A stretch of 64,000 nucleotides of DNA, from NCBI RefSeq assembly GCF_011299575.1, contig NZ_CP049863.1, positions 1,674,001-1,738,000 of the forward strand, given 5' to 3'. The notes under the pieces were generated by a model. The model saw nothing but the letters and a program-made list of their open reading frames with translations, was not told where the DNA came from and searched no databases. This DNA is from Leucobacter viscericola (GTDB lineage Bacteria; Actinomycetota; Actinomycetes; Actinomycetales; Microbacteriaceae). Below are positions 50,997 through 59,650 of this stretch, piece by piece (positions within the stretch are counted from its first letter, which is position 1; every line of letters begins with the position of its first letter). A program made the position numbers and the translations under genes.

Positions 50997-51937
50997 CCGA
51001 GAGCTGGTCCGTCACTCACGCAGCCAAGTGGCTGCGCGCGCCCGGGCCAGCCGATGACAAGTATCGACGCGGGGTGCTCGGAGTGCGCACCGGCTCGGCC
51101 CAGTATCCGGGCGCCGCGGTGCTCGGTGTGACCGCGGCCTGGCGCTCCGGCGTCGGCATGGTCCGCTATGTGCCTCCGCTCGGCGACAGTGAGCCGTTGT
51201 TCGGGCTGCCGTCTCCTGCCGCGGCCGTTCTCGCGGCGCACCCCGAAACGGTGTTTGGTGATGGGGGTCTGCGATCCTGTGGCGCCTGGGTGATTGGCTC
51301 GGGCACCGACCCCGGTCTGCGCTCGGCGTCCGAGCGCACAAAACTGTTGGAACTGCTGAACGGCGAGGATCCCGTGGTCGTCGACGCGGGAGCGCTTGAG
51401 CTGGTTGGGGCACGCAAGGGCACAATCGCCGCTCCGGCCATCGTTACCCCGCACCGCGGGGAATTCACGAAGCTGTGGCGGGGTTGTGGTCTCGGCGTGC
51501 TGCCTCGACGGTGGAGCGAACGCAGCGTGTCTGGCGGACCCGACCGTGTCGGCACGAATCGCCTTGCAGAGGCGGCGCTCCGTCTGGCTGAGTGCCTCGG
51601 TGTGACGGTACTGCTCAAGGGCTCTGTGACCGTCGCGGCTACCCCGGGAGGCCGTCACATCACCGCGGGTCCGGCAACACCGTGGCTCGCGTCGGCGGGA
51701 ACCGGCGACGTACTGGCCGGGATGCTCGGCGCGCTTGTTGCGACGCACGCTGCGGAGGTATGCGCCGATCCCGAACTGCTCGCCGACCTTGGTGCGACAG
51801 CCGCGATCCTGCACGACGCGGCGGCCCGCATTGCCGCGGGCGATCCCGAGGCCGACGGATCCGGGCACCCGATCACGGCCCTCGACGTTGCGAACGCGAT
51901 CCCCGCTGCTTGGGCAGGAATTGCAGTAGCGGGCTGA
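50993..51937 (+). CDS. nnrD: ADP/ATP-dependent NAD(P)H-hydrate dehydratase
   Basis: A 314-residue ribokinase-like enzyme with RRGVLGVRTGSAQYPGAAVL, TPHRGEFTKL, the catalytic region LASAGTGDVLAGMLGAL and end GHPITALDVANAIP. It repairs the hydrated, damaged form of NAD(P)H. The GTG start overlaps the mutase stop by 4 bp. The usual partner epimerase domain is absent, so this is the single-domain form. Confidence 0.9.
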   Translation: MTESWSVTHAAKWLRAPGPADDKYRRGVLGVRTGSAQYPGAAVLGVTAAWRSGVGMVRYVPPLGDSEPLFGLPSPAAAVLAAHPETVFGDGGLRSCGAWVIGSGTDPGLRSASERTKLLELLNGEDPVVVDAGALELVGARKGTIAAPAIVTPHRGEFTKLWRGCGLGVLPRRWSERSVSGGPDRVGTNRLAEAALRLAECLGVTVLLKGSVTVAATPGGRHITAGPATPWLASAGTGDVLAGMLGALVATHAAEVCADPELLADLGATAAILHDAAARIAAGDPEADGSGHPITALDVANAIPAAWAGIAVAG

Positions 51938-52057
51938 AGGACCGGCTGGGTCTTTCGCCCCACGAGTGCACGCGTTAGAGACGAGTGCACTGGCTAATGA
52001 CGCGCGATTAAAGGGGTCGCTCGTCGGAAACCTGGCCGCTCATCAAACCCCGGAAGC

Positions 52058-53356
52058 CTAGGCGACCCGCCCAGCAATCAGTGGGCGGTGCGGCGGCTGC
52101 TCAGCCCCCAACTCCACCGCCTCCGCGAGCAGCGACAGCCCCCGCTCCATGCGTGCCGGATTATCGCAGGCCGCAACGAACAGCGGATCACCAGCGCGAA
52201 CCCGATCCCCCGGCTTCACCAGAACCTCAACACCCGCCGCGTGATCGACCGCGTCCCCCGGTCGCGCACGGCCAGCACCCAGGCGCCAGGCGGCGACTCC
52301 GACGTCGCGGGCGTCAACGCGCTGCACGATCCCGTCGGCCGCGGCCCGCACGGTTTCCGTTTCACGTGCAACAGGCAGAGGGGCATCAGGGTCGCCGCCC
52401 TGCGCGCGGATCATGCGCTGCCAGGCGTCCATTGCGGCACCGTTCGCAAGCGCGGGCTCGGGATCCACATCCTCAAACCCCGCGAGCTCAAGCATTGTGC
52501 GCGCAAGCCCGAGCGTCAGCTCGACCACATCTCGGGGCCCACCACCCGCGAGCACCTCGACCGATTCACGCACCTCATTGGCGTTGCCTACGGCGCGACC
52601 GAGCGGAGTGTCCATGTCTGTCAGCAGCGCGACGGTGCGCATGCCTGAATCTTGACCGAGTCGCACCATGGTTTCGGCCAGCTCACGGGCGTCTTCCATC
52701 GACGCGAGAAACGCCCCCGAGCCAAACTTCACATCAAGCACAAGCCCATCAGCACCCTCGGCGATCTTCTTGCTCATGATCGACGAGGCAATCAGGGGGA
52801 CGGAGGCGACCGTTCCGGTCACGTCGCGCAGGGCGTACATCGCGCGATCCGCGGGGGCCAGCCCCGATCCTGCCGCGCAAATCACACCGCCGACCTCACG
52901 CAACACCCGTTCCATCTCTTCGTTGCTGAGCAGGGCGCGCCATCCCGGAATCGATTCGAGTTTGTCGAGTGTGCCACCGGTGTGCCCGAGCCCACGCCCC
53001 GAAAGCTGAGGCACTGCCACCCCAAGAGATGCCATCAGCGGCACCAGGGGAAGGGTGATTTTGTCGCCAACACCACCCGTCGAGTGTTTGTCGATCGTGG
53101 GACGACCCATCCCCGCGAAGCTCATGCGTTCGCCGCTCGCAATCATTGCGGCAGTGAGCGCTTGGATCTCACCACGCTCCATGCCCTGAATAACCACGGC
53201 CATCAGCAGTGCGCTCATCTGTTCGGGGGCGACGGCTCCCCGCACATACGCATCGACGAGCCACTCGATTTCAGGCCGACTGAGCTGCCTGGCGAACCTC
53301 TTCTGGGTAATGAGGTCAACAACATCGTACGGTTCCACTGGCGCGCGCTCACTCAT
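52058..53356 (-). CDS. deoA: Thymidine (pyrimidine-nucleoside) phosphorylase
   Basis: A 432-residue enzyme with DLITQKRFARQLSRPEIEWLV at the start, the phosphate loop DKHSTGGVGDKITLPL, GRGLGHTGGTLDKLESIPG and SSIMSKKIAEGADGLVLDVKFGSGAF. It splits thymidine or deoxyuridine to base and deoxyribose-1-phosphate. It is convergent with nnrD; the 120-bp gap between them carries two direct copies of ACGAGTGCAC (about 51960-51988) and no clear terminator. Confidence 0.93.
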   Translation of the reverse strand: MSERAPVEPYDVVDLITQKRFARQLSRPEIEWLVDAYVRGAVAPEQMSALLMAVVIQGMERGEIQALTAAMIASGERMSFAGMGRPTIDKHSTGGVGDKITLPLVPLMASLGVAVPQLSGRGLGHTGGTLDKLESIPGWRALLSNEEMERVLREVGGVICAAGSGLAPADRAMYALRDVTGTVASVPLIASSIMSKKIAEGADGLVLDVKFGSGAFLASMEDARELAETMVRLGQDSGMRTVALLTDMDTPLGRAVGNANEVRESVEVLAGGGPRDVVELTLGLARTMLELAGFEDVDPEPALANGAAMDAWQRMIRAQGGDPDAPLPVARETETVRAAADGIVQRVDARDVGVAAWRLGAGRARPGDAVDHAAGVEVLVKPGDRVRAGDPLFVAACDNPARMERGLSLLAEAVELGAEQPPHRPLIAGRVA

Positions 53357-53517
53357 ACGCCCACTCTAGATGAGCAGGCAAGGGACACCCCTCTCGTCAA
53401 GCCCCAAAATTCACCTATGAAGTACACAGCCAGATTGCTAACCTTTCATCATAAGAGGCGTACTGGACGCATCGGTTGCTCCGGCTTGCCGCGGGCACAT
53501 GGGCGAGGGGGCACACG

Positions 53518-56088
53518 ATGATCGGTCGAAGTCGAGAACTCCGCACGGCGATTGATCTGGTCATCAACGGGGAGAGCGTCAACGTTGTTGGTGTCCGCTT
53601 GAGTGGGCGCACCACTTTTCTCGCCGAGCTCAGCCGCAAGCTCGAAGAGCAAGGCTGGAACGTGGTTTCCGTGCAGGGCATTGTCTCCCTGAGTTCAAAC
53701 CCGCTCACCGCCCTTCAACTCGCGAACATACAAGAGGACTCCGCCTCGGCGGCAACAACCACACTTGGAAAGTTCAGCGAGGGATTGCGCCATCTCGCGT
53801 CACGCCCGAAAACCGCTATCGTGATCGATGACTGGAACGACATCGATGAGGCCTCGTGGGGCATCATCGACCACACTCGACGCACCACCGGGTGCTCGGT
53901 TGTTATGACCCGCCTCACCGGCACCACCAGCAGCTTCACCCCGACCGGTCTCGCCGGTTCTTCGGCAGACGCTTCGTTTGTGGTGTCGCTCCCCCAACTT
54001 CGTTTCGACGAGCTTGAGCAGGTACTCATGGCGCGGCTCGGGGCACCACTGGATCTCGCCTCGACCGGGGCAATATTCCGCAAGACAAACGGGGTGATCG
54101 GGCTAGCCGTCGCGATTGCCGATGCGGCCGTGCGTGAGAGTCGCATGCGCAACATCGACGGGGTCTGGACCGCGGTGCAAGACCTGTGGAGTGATGGCAT
54201 CGCCGGGCTCGTTGAGGGGTATCTTGAGCCGCTCGATGCCAACGATGTCGACGCGCTTGAGATGCTCTCCATGATTGGCACCGTCGACAGCAGCACTCTC
54301 GAAGAACTCATCGACTGGAGCACTGTCGAAACGCTTGAGGAGCGCTCCTACCTCAGCTTTTACGCGACACAGGGAAGTGAGCTGGCCACGGTGCAGCCGC
54401 CGCTTCTTGTCGACTATTTCCGGCACCTCCCCATGTCGGCGCGGCGCCGGCGCCTTCGCGCCCACGTTTCATCGCATCTCGGAGGCGAGGCGATCCCGAA
54501 CACCTTTCAAAATCCGAGCCTGCTCGCGTCGAGCGAGCAACAGTCGCAGGCGGACGCGCACTTCGCGCGACTCTCAAACGAGCAACTCGGAGCACGTTGG
54601 CTCGTCACAAAAGCCGAGTGGGATAGCAACCCGAGCCAAGAGACAGCCCTGGCATATGTGCTTGCGCTTCTTGCGCTCAACGACCCGGGGTCTCAGGTGT
54701 CAGGGGTCTTCGATGCCGCACAAGAGGAAGACTCTGGAGAGCAGACCGCGGTTGCGTTCGCGATTACGCACGCCATGTGGATCGGGATCTACAAAGGAGA
54801 CCTCGATGCGGGTCTTTCAGCTCTGAAGAAAACCGGGCGAAAGCACCCCAAGTACTCCAGGGTTACGAGCGCAACCGCCGTGCTCCTCGAAACGAGCATG
54901 CGTGACGTGCCCGCCGACTTCCACGAGCTTTTCGAGGGCACGGACGGCGTCTCGGAATGGGTTGTCGCCCGCGTAGTTGAGGCCCAGATGTTTGTATTGA
55001 ACGCGGCGGGGCGCTTCGAAGATTCAATCAAGATCTTTGAGAGGCACCCCAACACAGAACAGGGAACCGCATACATCCCGTCAGCGCAGTACGGCCTTGC
55101 GCTGCTCGGCGACGGGCGGCACGCGGATTCGCTCACCTGGTCGCTGCGAGCGTACGACGAAGCGCGCGTTGCCCTCGACCTTGCTGCCGCCTGCCAACAC
55201 GGATACGTAGCCGCGCTCGCGCTGGTTGGCCAGGGCGATTACGAACAGGCAAGCGGCATCCTCGCCACGATCCTCTCAGCCGGCGCGCACGCACCGTTCG
55301 TCCGAGTGAATCGCATCTCGATCCTCAACCTCGCGGGCGTGCTCGCAGTGCGCCGCGGCCGCCAAGAAATGGGAGAGGCGTACGCACGAGAGGCACTTGC
55401 GCTCGGGTCGGGCCCGGGCCCCTATCCGGGGCAGTCCCCGGCCTGGCTGCAGGGCCACCTGCTTGCGTTTGCGGGGCAAATCACCGAGGCCGTGCAGATT
55501 CTGCGCGCCGAATCCTTGGACCAGTGGCAACGCGGTTTCCGCGTTGCATCCCTCTTCGCCGAGACTGCTGCGCTTGACCTCGAGTATTCCCCTGAAGAGA
55601 GCGCTCGTGTACGAAAGCTCGCCACTGAAGTGGACGGCACATACTTTAGTGCGCACCTCGACTACCTCGATGCGACACACACGGAAGATCCCGAAGCGCT
55701 GCTCGACTCCGCCTCCGCCCTCGCCACAACGGGGCGACCTGGCCTCGCGCTGAACGCGGTTGAGACGGCCGTCAAGAAGCTTCAGCACCTCGGTCGCAAC
55801 GAAGAGGCCCACGCCGCGCTTGAACACGGCGCCCACCTTGCCAGCACGTTCAGCGATTCGCAGTTCGACACGGCACACCTCAAGACAGCCGCCGTGAAGC
55901 TCACCGATCGTGAACGTGAGACCGTTGCGCTTGTTCTTGAGGGCATGACCAATCAGCAGATCGCCGCAAAACTCGTCGTTTCAGTCCGCACGGTTGAGAG
56001 CCATGTGCATCGGGTTATGCGCAAGGTTGGGGTGAAGAGTCGTCACGATCTGAAGGAACGCTTGGGGTCTTCCCTCGAGTTCGACTGA
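53518..56088 (+). CDS. LuxR-type regulator with ATPase-like domain (LAL/MalT plan), degenerate P-loop
   Basis: An 856-residue protein: an N-terminal P-loop domain (1-330) with Walker B-like TAIVIDDWNDID, a long helical middle resembling TPR solenoids (about 400-780) and a C-terminal LuxR HTH with LTDRERETVALVLEGMTNQQIA. The P-loop reads GVRLSGRTT (25-33), with Arg31 in place of the usual Lys. ATG 53518 is chosen for GAGGGGG 6 bp upstream. It is the first gene upstream of the SipW-type surface operon and likely controls it. The divergent gap 53357-53517 holds no clear repeat. Confidence 0.88.
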   Translation: MIGRSRELRTAIDLVINGESVNVVGVRLSGRTTFLAELSRKLEEQGWNVVSVQGIVSLSSNPLTALQLANIQEDSASAATTTLGKFSEGLRHLASRPKTAIVIDDWNDIDEASWGIIDHTRRTTGCSVVMTRLTGTTSSFTPTGLAGSSADASFVVSLPQLRFDELEQVLMARLGAPLDLASTGAIFRKTNGVIGLAVAIADAAVRESRMRNIDGVWTAVQDLWSDGIAGLVEGYLEPLDANDVDALEMLSMIGTVDSSTLEELIDWSTVETLEERSYLSFYATQGSELATVQPPLLVDYFRHLPMSARRRRLRAHVSSHLGGEAIPNTFQNPSLLASSEQQSQADAHFARLSNEQLGARWLVTKAEWDSNPSQETALAYVLALLALNDPGSQVSGVFDAAQEEDSGEQTAVAFAITHAMWIGIYKGDLDAGLSALKKTGRKHPKYSRVTSATAVLLETSMRDVPADFHELFEGTDGVSEWVVARVVEAQMFVLNAAGRFEDSIKIFERHPNTEQGTAYIPSAQYGLALLGDGRHADSLTWSLRAYDEARVALDLAAACQHGYVAALALVGQGDYEQASGILATILSAGAHAPFVRVNRISILNLAGVLAVRRGRQEMGEAYAREALALGSGPGPYPGQSPAWLQGHLLAFAGQITEAVQILRAESLDQWQRGFRVASLFAETAALDLEYSPEESARVRKLATEVDGTYFSAHLDYLDATHTEDPEALLDSASALATTGRPGLALNAVETAVKKLQHLGRNEEAHAALEHGAHLASTFSDSQFDTAHLKTAAVKLTDRERETVALVLEGMTNQQIAAKLVVSVRTVESHVHRVMRKVGVKSRHDLKERLGSSLEFD

Positions 56089-56118
56089 TGACAGTTCACC
56101 ACTGACTTCACCGGTTTT

Positions 56119-56192
56119 GCACGTACCTCTTGCACGTAGAGGGCACCTAGCCGCACGTAAATACCCCACCCCCTAGTACGTGGATTGGGGTA
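56119..56192. promoter_or_regulatory. Array of CACGTA half-sites in leader of surface module 1
   Basis: GCACGTA occurs three times in direct order (56119-56125, 56132-56138, 56153-56159) and once inverted (TACGTG, 56177-56182). It overlaps a separate inverted pair TACCCCA (56162-56168) / TGGGGTA (56186-56192). The first two copies are 13 bp apart, and the next is 21 bp on. It reads as a multi-site operator in the 267-bp leader between the LuxR-type gene and the first surface gene. The LuxR-type protein is the natural candidate. Confidence 0.45.
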
Positions 56193-56355
56193 GAGAGCCA
56201 TACCTATGTGGGTTCACGTTGTCATGCTTTTACTTGTCGCTCTGATCGATTCGATCCCAGTGTTTCACATCACTGGTCACTCAGGTCGAGCGAACGTATC
56301 GGGATAAGCCCGACAGTTATGACACTCACTTCGCAACACACATAGGGGAATCTTC

Positions 56356-56889
56356 ATGAATAAGCTCACTAAGGGTGCAATCGCAACCGGCATCGGCACC
56401 GCTCTTCTGCTCGGCGGCGGCACCACACTCGCCCTCTGGAACGACGCAGTCAACGTCGGCTCCTCACAAGAGATCAGCTCGGGCGTCTTGACCCTCGACG
56501 CATCCGACGGAGTCTGGTCGTCCAGCCCCAACCTCTGGGTACCCGGCGACTCCTTCACCTACACAACGGGCGTATCCATCGTCGCCCAGGGCGATAATCT
56601 CGCCTCCGAGCTCAAGATCGATCCGAGCTCAGTGACCGGTGACGCCGCACTGCTCGCGGCACTCGACTACAGCATTACCGTCGATGAAGTCACCGGTGGC
56701 ACGCTCACTCCCATCAGCGACGCGGTCTACAGCGTCAACCCGGACGACCCGAACAGCGGCACTCCCATTACGGCAACGGTCACCGTAAAGGTCGACTTCC
56801 CGGCTGACGTCGTCACCGGGCTCGTTGCTCAGGGGGCAGAAGCTCAGCTGAGCGAGCTGCAGCTCCTGCTCAACCAGGTCGCGGCCTAG
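56356..56889 (+). CDS. SipW-dependent secreted subunit, module 1 gene 1 (TasA/major-fibre-like)
   Basis: A 177-residue protein. The N-terminus MNKLTKGAIATGIGTALLLG... ends in TTLALWNDAVNVG, the alternate signal-peptide type processed by SipW. The mature part is beta-rich (GVLTLD, YSITVDEVTGG, VTVKVDFP) with no cysteine. AGGGGAA is 5 bp before the ATG. The copy at 59035 differs at about 23 of 177 positions. It is most likely the abundant secreted or fibre-forming unit. No enzyme motif is seen. Confidence 0.85.
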   Translation: MNKLTKGAIATGIGTALLLGGGTTLALWNDAVNVGSSQEISSGVLTLDASDGVWSSSPNLWVPGDSFTYTTGVSIVAQGDNLASELKIDPSSVTGDAALLAALDYSITVDEVTGGTLTPISDAVYSVNPDDPNSGTPITATVTVKVDFPADVVTGLVAQGAEAQLSELQLLLNQVAA

Positions 56890-56898
56890 CACTATCCG

Positions 56899-56937
56899 GG
56901 TGCCGGTTGCGCCTCAGGTCGAGGCGCAACCGGCACC
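56899..56937 (+). terminator. 17-bp perfect hairpin between genes 1 and 2, module 1
   Basis: GGTGCCGGTTGCGCCTC (56899-56915) and its complement (56921-56937) form a perfect stem with a 5-base loop, 9 bp after gene 1. It is followed by no long U-tract and by gene 2, 34 bp on, so partial termination or mRNA stabilisation is more likely than a full stop. Confidence 0.8.
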
Positions 56938-56970
56938 GTCACACACCCATACGCCTCAGAAGGAGGAATG

Positions 56971-57582
56971 ATGTCTCGACGGAAATCCGCAAAACACGGC
57001 AGGATCCAGCGCCGCATTCCTCGCACTGCAGCAATCTTGGCGGGCGTCAGCGCCCTCATCCTCGCGACAGTCGTTGCCATCATTGCAAGTTCAACAACCG
57101 GCACACTCGCGCTTTGGAACGACGGCGCAGATATTCCCGAGGCCTCGATCACGGTCGGCAGTGCCGAACTCTCAATCGCAGCTGGCAACCAGCCAGGGCC
57201 AAAAGGCCAGGCAGCCGTGCAGTTTCCGGCCTCGACCTTCTCCAGGATGCTCCCGGGTGACGTGCTCGGCACACCGGTGACCGTCACAAACCGCGGCACT
57301 GGGCCGGTCTCTTTGCAGGCCAGTCTCGACACCGCTTCCGCAGCCCAAACGGACGCGCGCTTCGCACTCCGCGAGGGGGGTTGCGTGGCGGGACCACTCA
57401 CGGGCACGGTCTTGAGTGCGTCCCCCTCACCCCTCGGCGACGCGGACCTCGCGCCCGGGGCCAGTAGAACATATTGCCTTCAATCCGAGCTTTCAAGCTC
57501 AGTCGCCGCCACAAAACAGGGAACCTCTGTCGTTCCCAACTTCACGCTTTCATTCTCGGGAACCACGGGAGGAACACCATGA
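56971..57582 (+). CDS. SipW-dependent secreted protein, module 1 gene 2
   Basis: A 203-residue protein with a basic start (SRRKSAKHGRIQRRIPR), a hydrophobic segment and the SipW motif TGTLALWNDGADIPEASITVGS. The mature domain carries two cysteines in GGCVAGPLTG and RTYCLQ, framed by DLAPGASRTYC. ATG 56971 has AGGAGG 4 bp before it; ATG 56968 is too close. The stop overlaps the start of gene 3 (ATGA). Probably a minor or assembly subunit. Confidence 0.82.
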   Translation: MSRRKSAKHGRIQRRIPRTAAILAGVSALILATVVAIIASSTTGTLALWNDGADIPEASITVGSAELSIAAGNQPGPKGQAAVQFPASTFSRMLPGDVLGTPVTVTNRGTGPVSLQASLDTASAAQTDARFALREGGCVAGPLTGTVLSASPSPLGDADLAPGASRTYCLQSELSSSVAATKQGTSVVPNFTLSFSGTTGGTP

Positions 57583-58784
57583 CCCGTTCACCTCGCAATT
57601 TCACAAAGCGCCTCACCCAGGGTGCAATTGCGATCACACTCTCCATAGCCGGTGTGCTTGCAGGATCGGCCGCATACGCTGCCCTGGTTCCCGCCGTCAC
57701 AGCGAGCGGCTCTGTCACGGCGGGCAATCTCTCCGTTGCGGTAACTACCCCGCCAAACGCAACGATGCGAAATTCTGACAGCTCTGTCGCGATGCCGTTC
57801 ACGGTCACCAACACCTCCGCAACAAGTTCAACGCAGAAAGCCGCGACCTCGGTCAAATTCAGCAGCGACAATTCGGCGTTTGGTGTTGGCTGGGTCTGGC
57901 CCGTGGCCAACGCCGCGGCGTGCCCCACAAACGCGGCGATCGGCACCGGGCCGAGCGTTCTCCCCTGGCCTGCGGGAGGAACCGTCACAACCAGTCTCGC
58001 CCCGGGAGAAAGTCAGACCTACTGCGTCCGCTCAATGCAGACCGGTACCGTCGTTCACGCATCAGGATCAATGGCGATGAACATTACGACAGCAGCGACA
58101 CTCTCCCTCGGCAACTTCCAGGCGAGCAATCAGTCGACCGCCCGAATCACCACCAAGGCGATCTATCCCAGTGTGATTCCCGCTGATAACTGGTACCGCG
58201 TCAAGCCGTTCGGACAAAGCCGCTGCCTCGACGTGACGGGTGGCATTAACGCCACCTCCGGTGCCCTTGTCGGAACCTACACCTGCCACACGCAAGAAAC
58301 GACCGCTTACGGCAACCAGTGGTTCTCCTTCAAGCAGCTGAGTCAAAGCAATAAGACACTCGCCATTCGCCCGAACGGGCCGTCTGGAACGAGCATGCAG
58401 CCAAGGGGCACCTCGGTGGAGGTACGAACCACTGCTGAAACCTCGGCCCAGCAGTGGCTCCTGCAGCAAGTCAACGAGACCACGTATCAGATGGTGAACA
58501 TGGAAACGGGTTTGTGCGTCACTGCTCCGACCGCTGTCGGCCAACTCACCCTTGCCGTGTGCGACGATCTCACGTCACAGCGGTTCACACTCACCAAGGT
58601 CAATGTCGCAATTCCAACAAGGGTCGATGTTGAGAAACCAGACACCGGCAGCAACGAGCCGGTTGAGAATACCCCCGAGGCTCCGCTTGTTGAGGACTCC
58701 GTAGAGGCAAACACGACCGAACAGGCTGGACCAGAGTCAACTGAGGCACGCATCGAATCCGAGCTTTCGACGTCTGACTACTGA
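57579..58784 (+). CDS. Secreted protein with C-terminal ricin-type beta-trefoil, module 1 gene 3
   Basis: A 401-residue protein: signal peptide 1-34 ending AYA, an N-terminal domain with a cysteine pair (AACPTNAA and LAPGESQTYCVRS) similar to gene 2, then a RICIN-like trefoil (about 200-350) with repeated GxCLDV and QWF motifs (SRCLDVTGG, GNQWFSF). The C-terminal 50 residues are acidic and Thr/Glu-rich. The trefoil suggests glycan binding. Start 57579 has GGAGG 6 bp upstream. Unlike genes 1 and 2, it lacks the LALWND motif. Confidence 0.83.
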   Translation: MTRSPRNFTKRLTQGAIAITLSIAGVLAGSAAYAALVPAVTASGSVTAGNLSVAVTTPPNATMRNSDSSVAMPFTVTNTSATSSTQKAATSVKFSSDNSAFGVGWVWPVANAAACPTNAAIGTGPSVLPWPAGGTVTTSLAPGESQTYCVRSMQTGTVVHASGSMAMNITTAATLSLGNFQASNQSTARITTKAIYPSVIPADNWYRVKPFGQSRCLDVTGGINATSGALVGTYTCHTQETTAYGNQWFSFKQLSQSNKTLAIRPNGPSGTSMQPRGTSVEVRTTAETSAQQWLLQQVNETTYQMVNMETGLCVTAPTAVGQLTLAVCDDLTSQRFTLTKVNVAIPTRVDVEKPDTGSNEPVENTPEAPLVEDSVEANTTEQAGPESTEARIESELSTSDY

Positions 58785-58830
58785 GGCCCAGAAGCGACGG
58801 AGGTTTCGAACTACTGAGGTCGGTCACATT

Positions 58831-58851
58831 ACTACCTAAGAAACAGGTAGT
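58831..58851. promoter_or_regulatory. Inverted repeat in leader of surface module 2
   Basis: ACTACCT (58831-58837) and AGGTAGT (58845-58851) are perfect inverted arms with a 7-bp spacer. The 250-bp leader also holds one TACGTG (58871-58876) and the block TGCTTTTCTTGTCGCGCTGATCG, which matches module 1 at 56225-56247 with only a few changes. A direct repeat ACTACTGAGG occurs at 58777-58786 and 58810-58819. Confidence 0.4.
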
Positions 58852-59034
58852 TTGCTACGGAAGTGGCGTCTACGTGGCTGTTCACGCCCCCACCCTGCTT
58901 GAGATGCTTTTCTTGTCGCGCTGATCGGTGAAGTCGCAAGTCTTCGGATTACACCGCACACGGATCAGTCGGACACTCGGGTTAAGCCCGGCACTACGAC
59001 ACTCATATCGCAACACAAACATAGGGGAATCTCA

Positions 59035-59568
59035 ATGAACAAGCTCACCAAGGGTGCAATCGCAACCGCCATCGGCACCGCTCTTCTGCTCGGCGGCGGC
59101 ACCACACTAGCTCTCTGGAACGACACGGTTAATGTCGGATCCTCACAGGAGATCAGCTCGGGTGTACTGACGCTCGACGCCACACCGGGATCATGGTCCG
59201 CAAGCCCCGAGCTGTGGGTACCGGGCGACTCCTTCACCTACACCACGCAGGTTTCGATCGTGGCGCAGGGTGACAACCTCGCTTCCGAGCTCAAGATTGA
59301 CCCGAGCTCAGTGACCGGCGACGCGGCTCTGCTCGCAGCACTTGATTACAGCATCTCGGTCTCCGACGTCACCGGCGGCACACTCACCGCTATCGATGAC
59401 GCTACCTACAGCGTCTCCCCGGCGAATGCCAACAGCGGCGATCCCATCAGCGCAAAGGTCACCGTGAAGGTCGACTTCCCCGCAGACGTGGTCACCGGAC
59501 TCGTCGCACAGGGCGCGGAGGCTCACCTGAGCGACCTGCAGCTCCTGCTCAACCAGGTCGCAGCCTAG
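59035..59568 (+). CDS. SipW-dependent secreted subunit, module 2 gene 1
   Basis: A 177-residue paralogue of the protein at 56356, about 87 percent identical by eye. The signal-peptide part (TTLALWND) and the C-terminal half are almost unchanged; differences cluster at residues 50-60 and 108-140, the exposed-loop candidates. AGGGGAA again precedes the ATG, and the last 50 bp of leader match module 1 closely, so regulatory DNA was duplicated too. Confidence 0.85.
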   Translation: MNKLTKGAIATAIGTALLLGGGTTLALWNDTVNVGSSQEISSGVLTLDATPGSWSASPELWVPGDSFTYTTQVSIVAQGDNLASELKIDPSSVTGDAALLAALDYSISVSDVTGGTLTAIDDATYSVSPANANSGDPISAKVTVKVDFPADVVTGLVAQGAEAHLSDLQLLLNQVAA

Positions 59569-59577
59569 CTCCGACTC

Positions 59578-59616
59578 GGCACCGGTTGCGTCTCTCACTG
59601 AGGCGCAACCGGTGCC
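59578..59616 (+). terminator. 17-bp hairpin between genes 1 and 2, module 2
   Basis: GGCACCGGTTGCGTCTC (59578-59594) pairs with 59600-59616 with one wobble and a 5-base loop. Place and core sequence (CCGGTTGCG) match the hairpin at 56899, so the structure was kept after the duplication. Partial termination or stabilisation of the gene 1 mRNA is inferred. Confidence 0.8.
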
Positions 59617-59650
59617 ATCACACAATCACACGCTTTTAAAAGGGGGAATG

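Noticed and set aside
51955..51990. Direct repeat ACGAGTGCAC as an attachment site
   Set aside because: The copies are only 18 bp apart between two housekeeping genes and there is no integrase or mobile gene.
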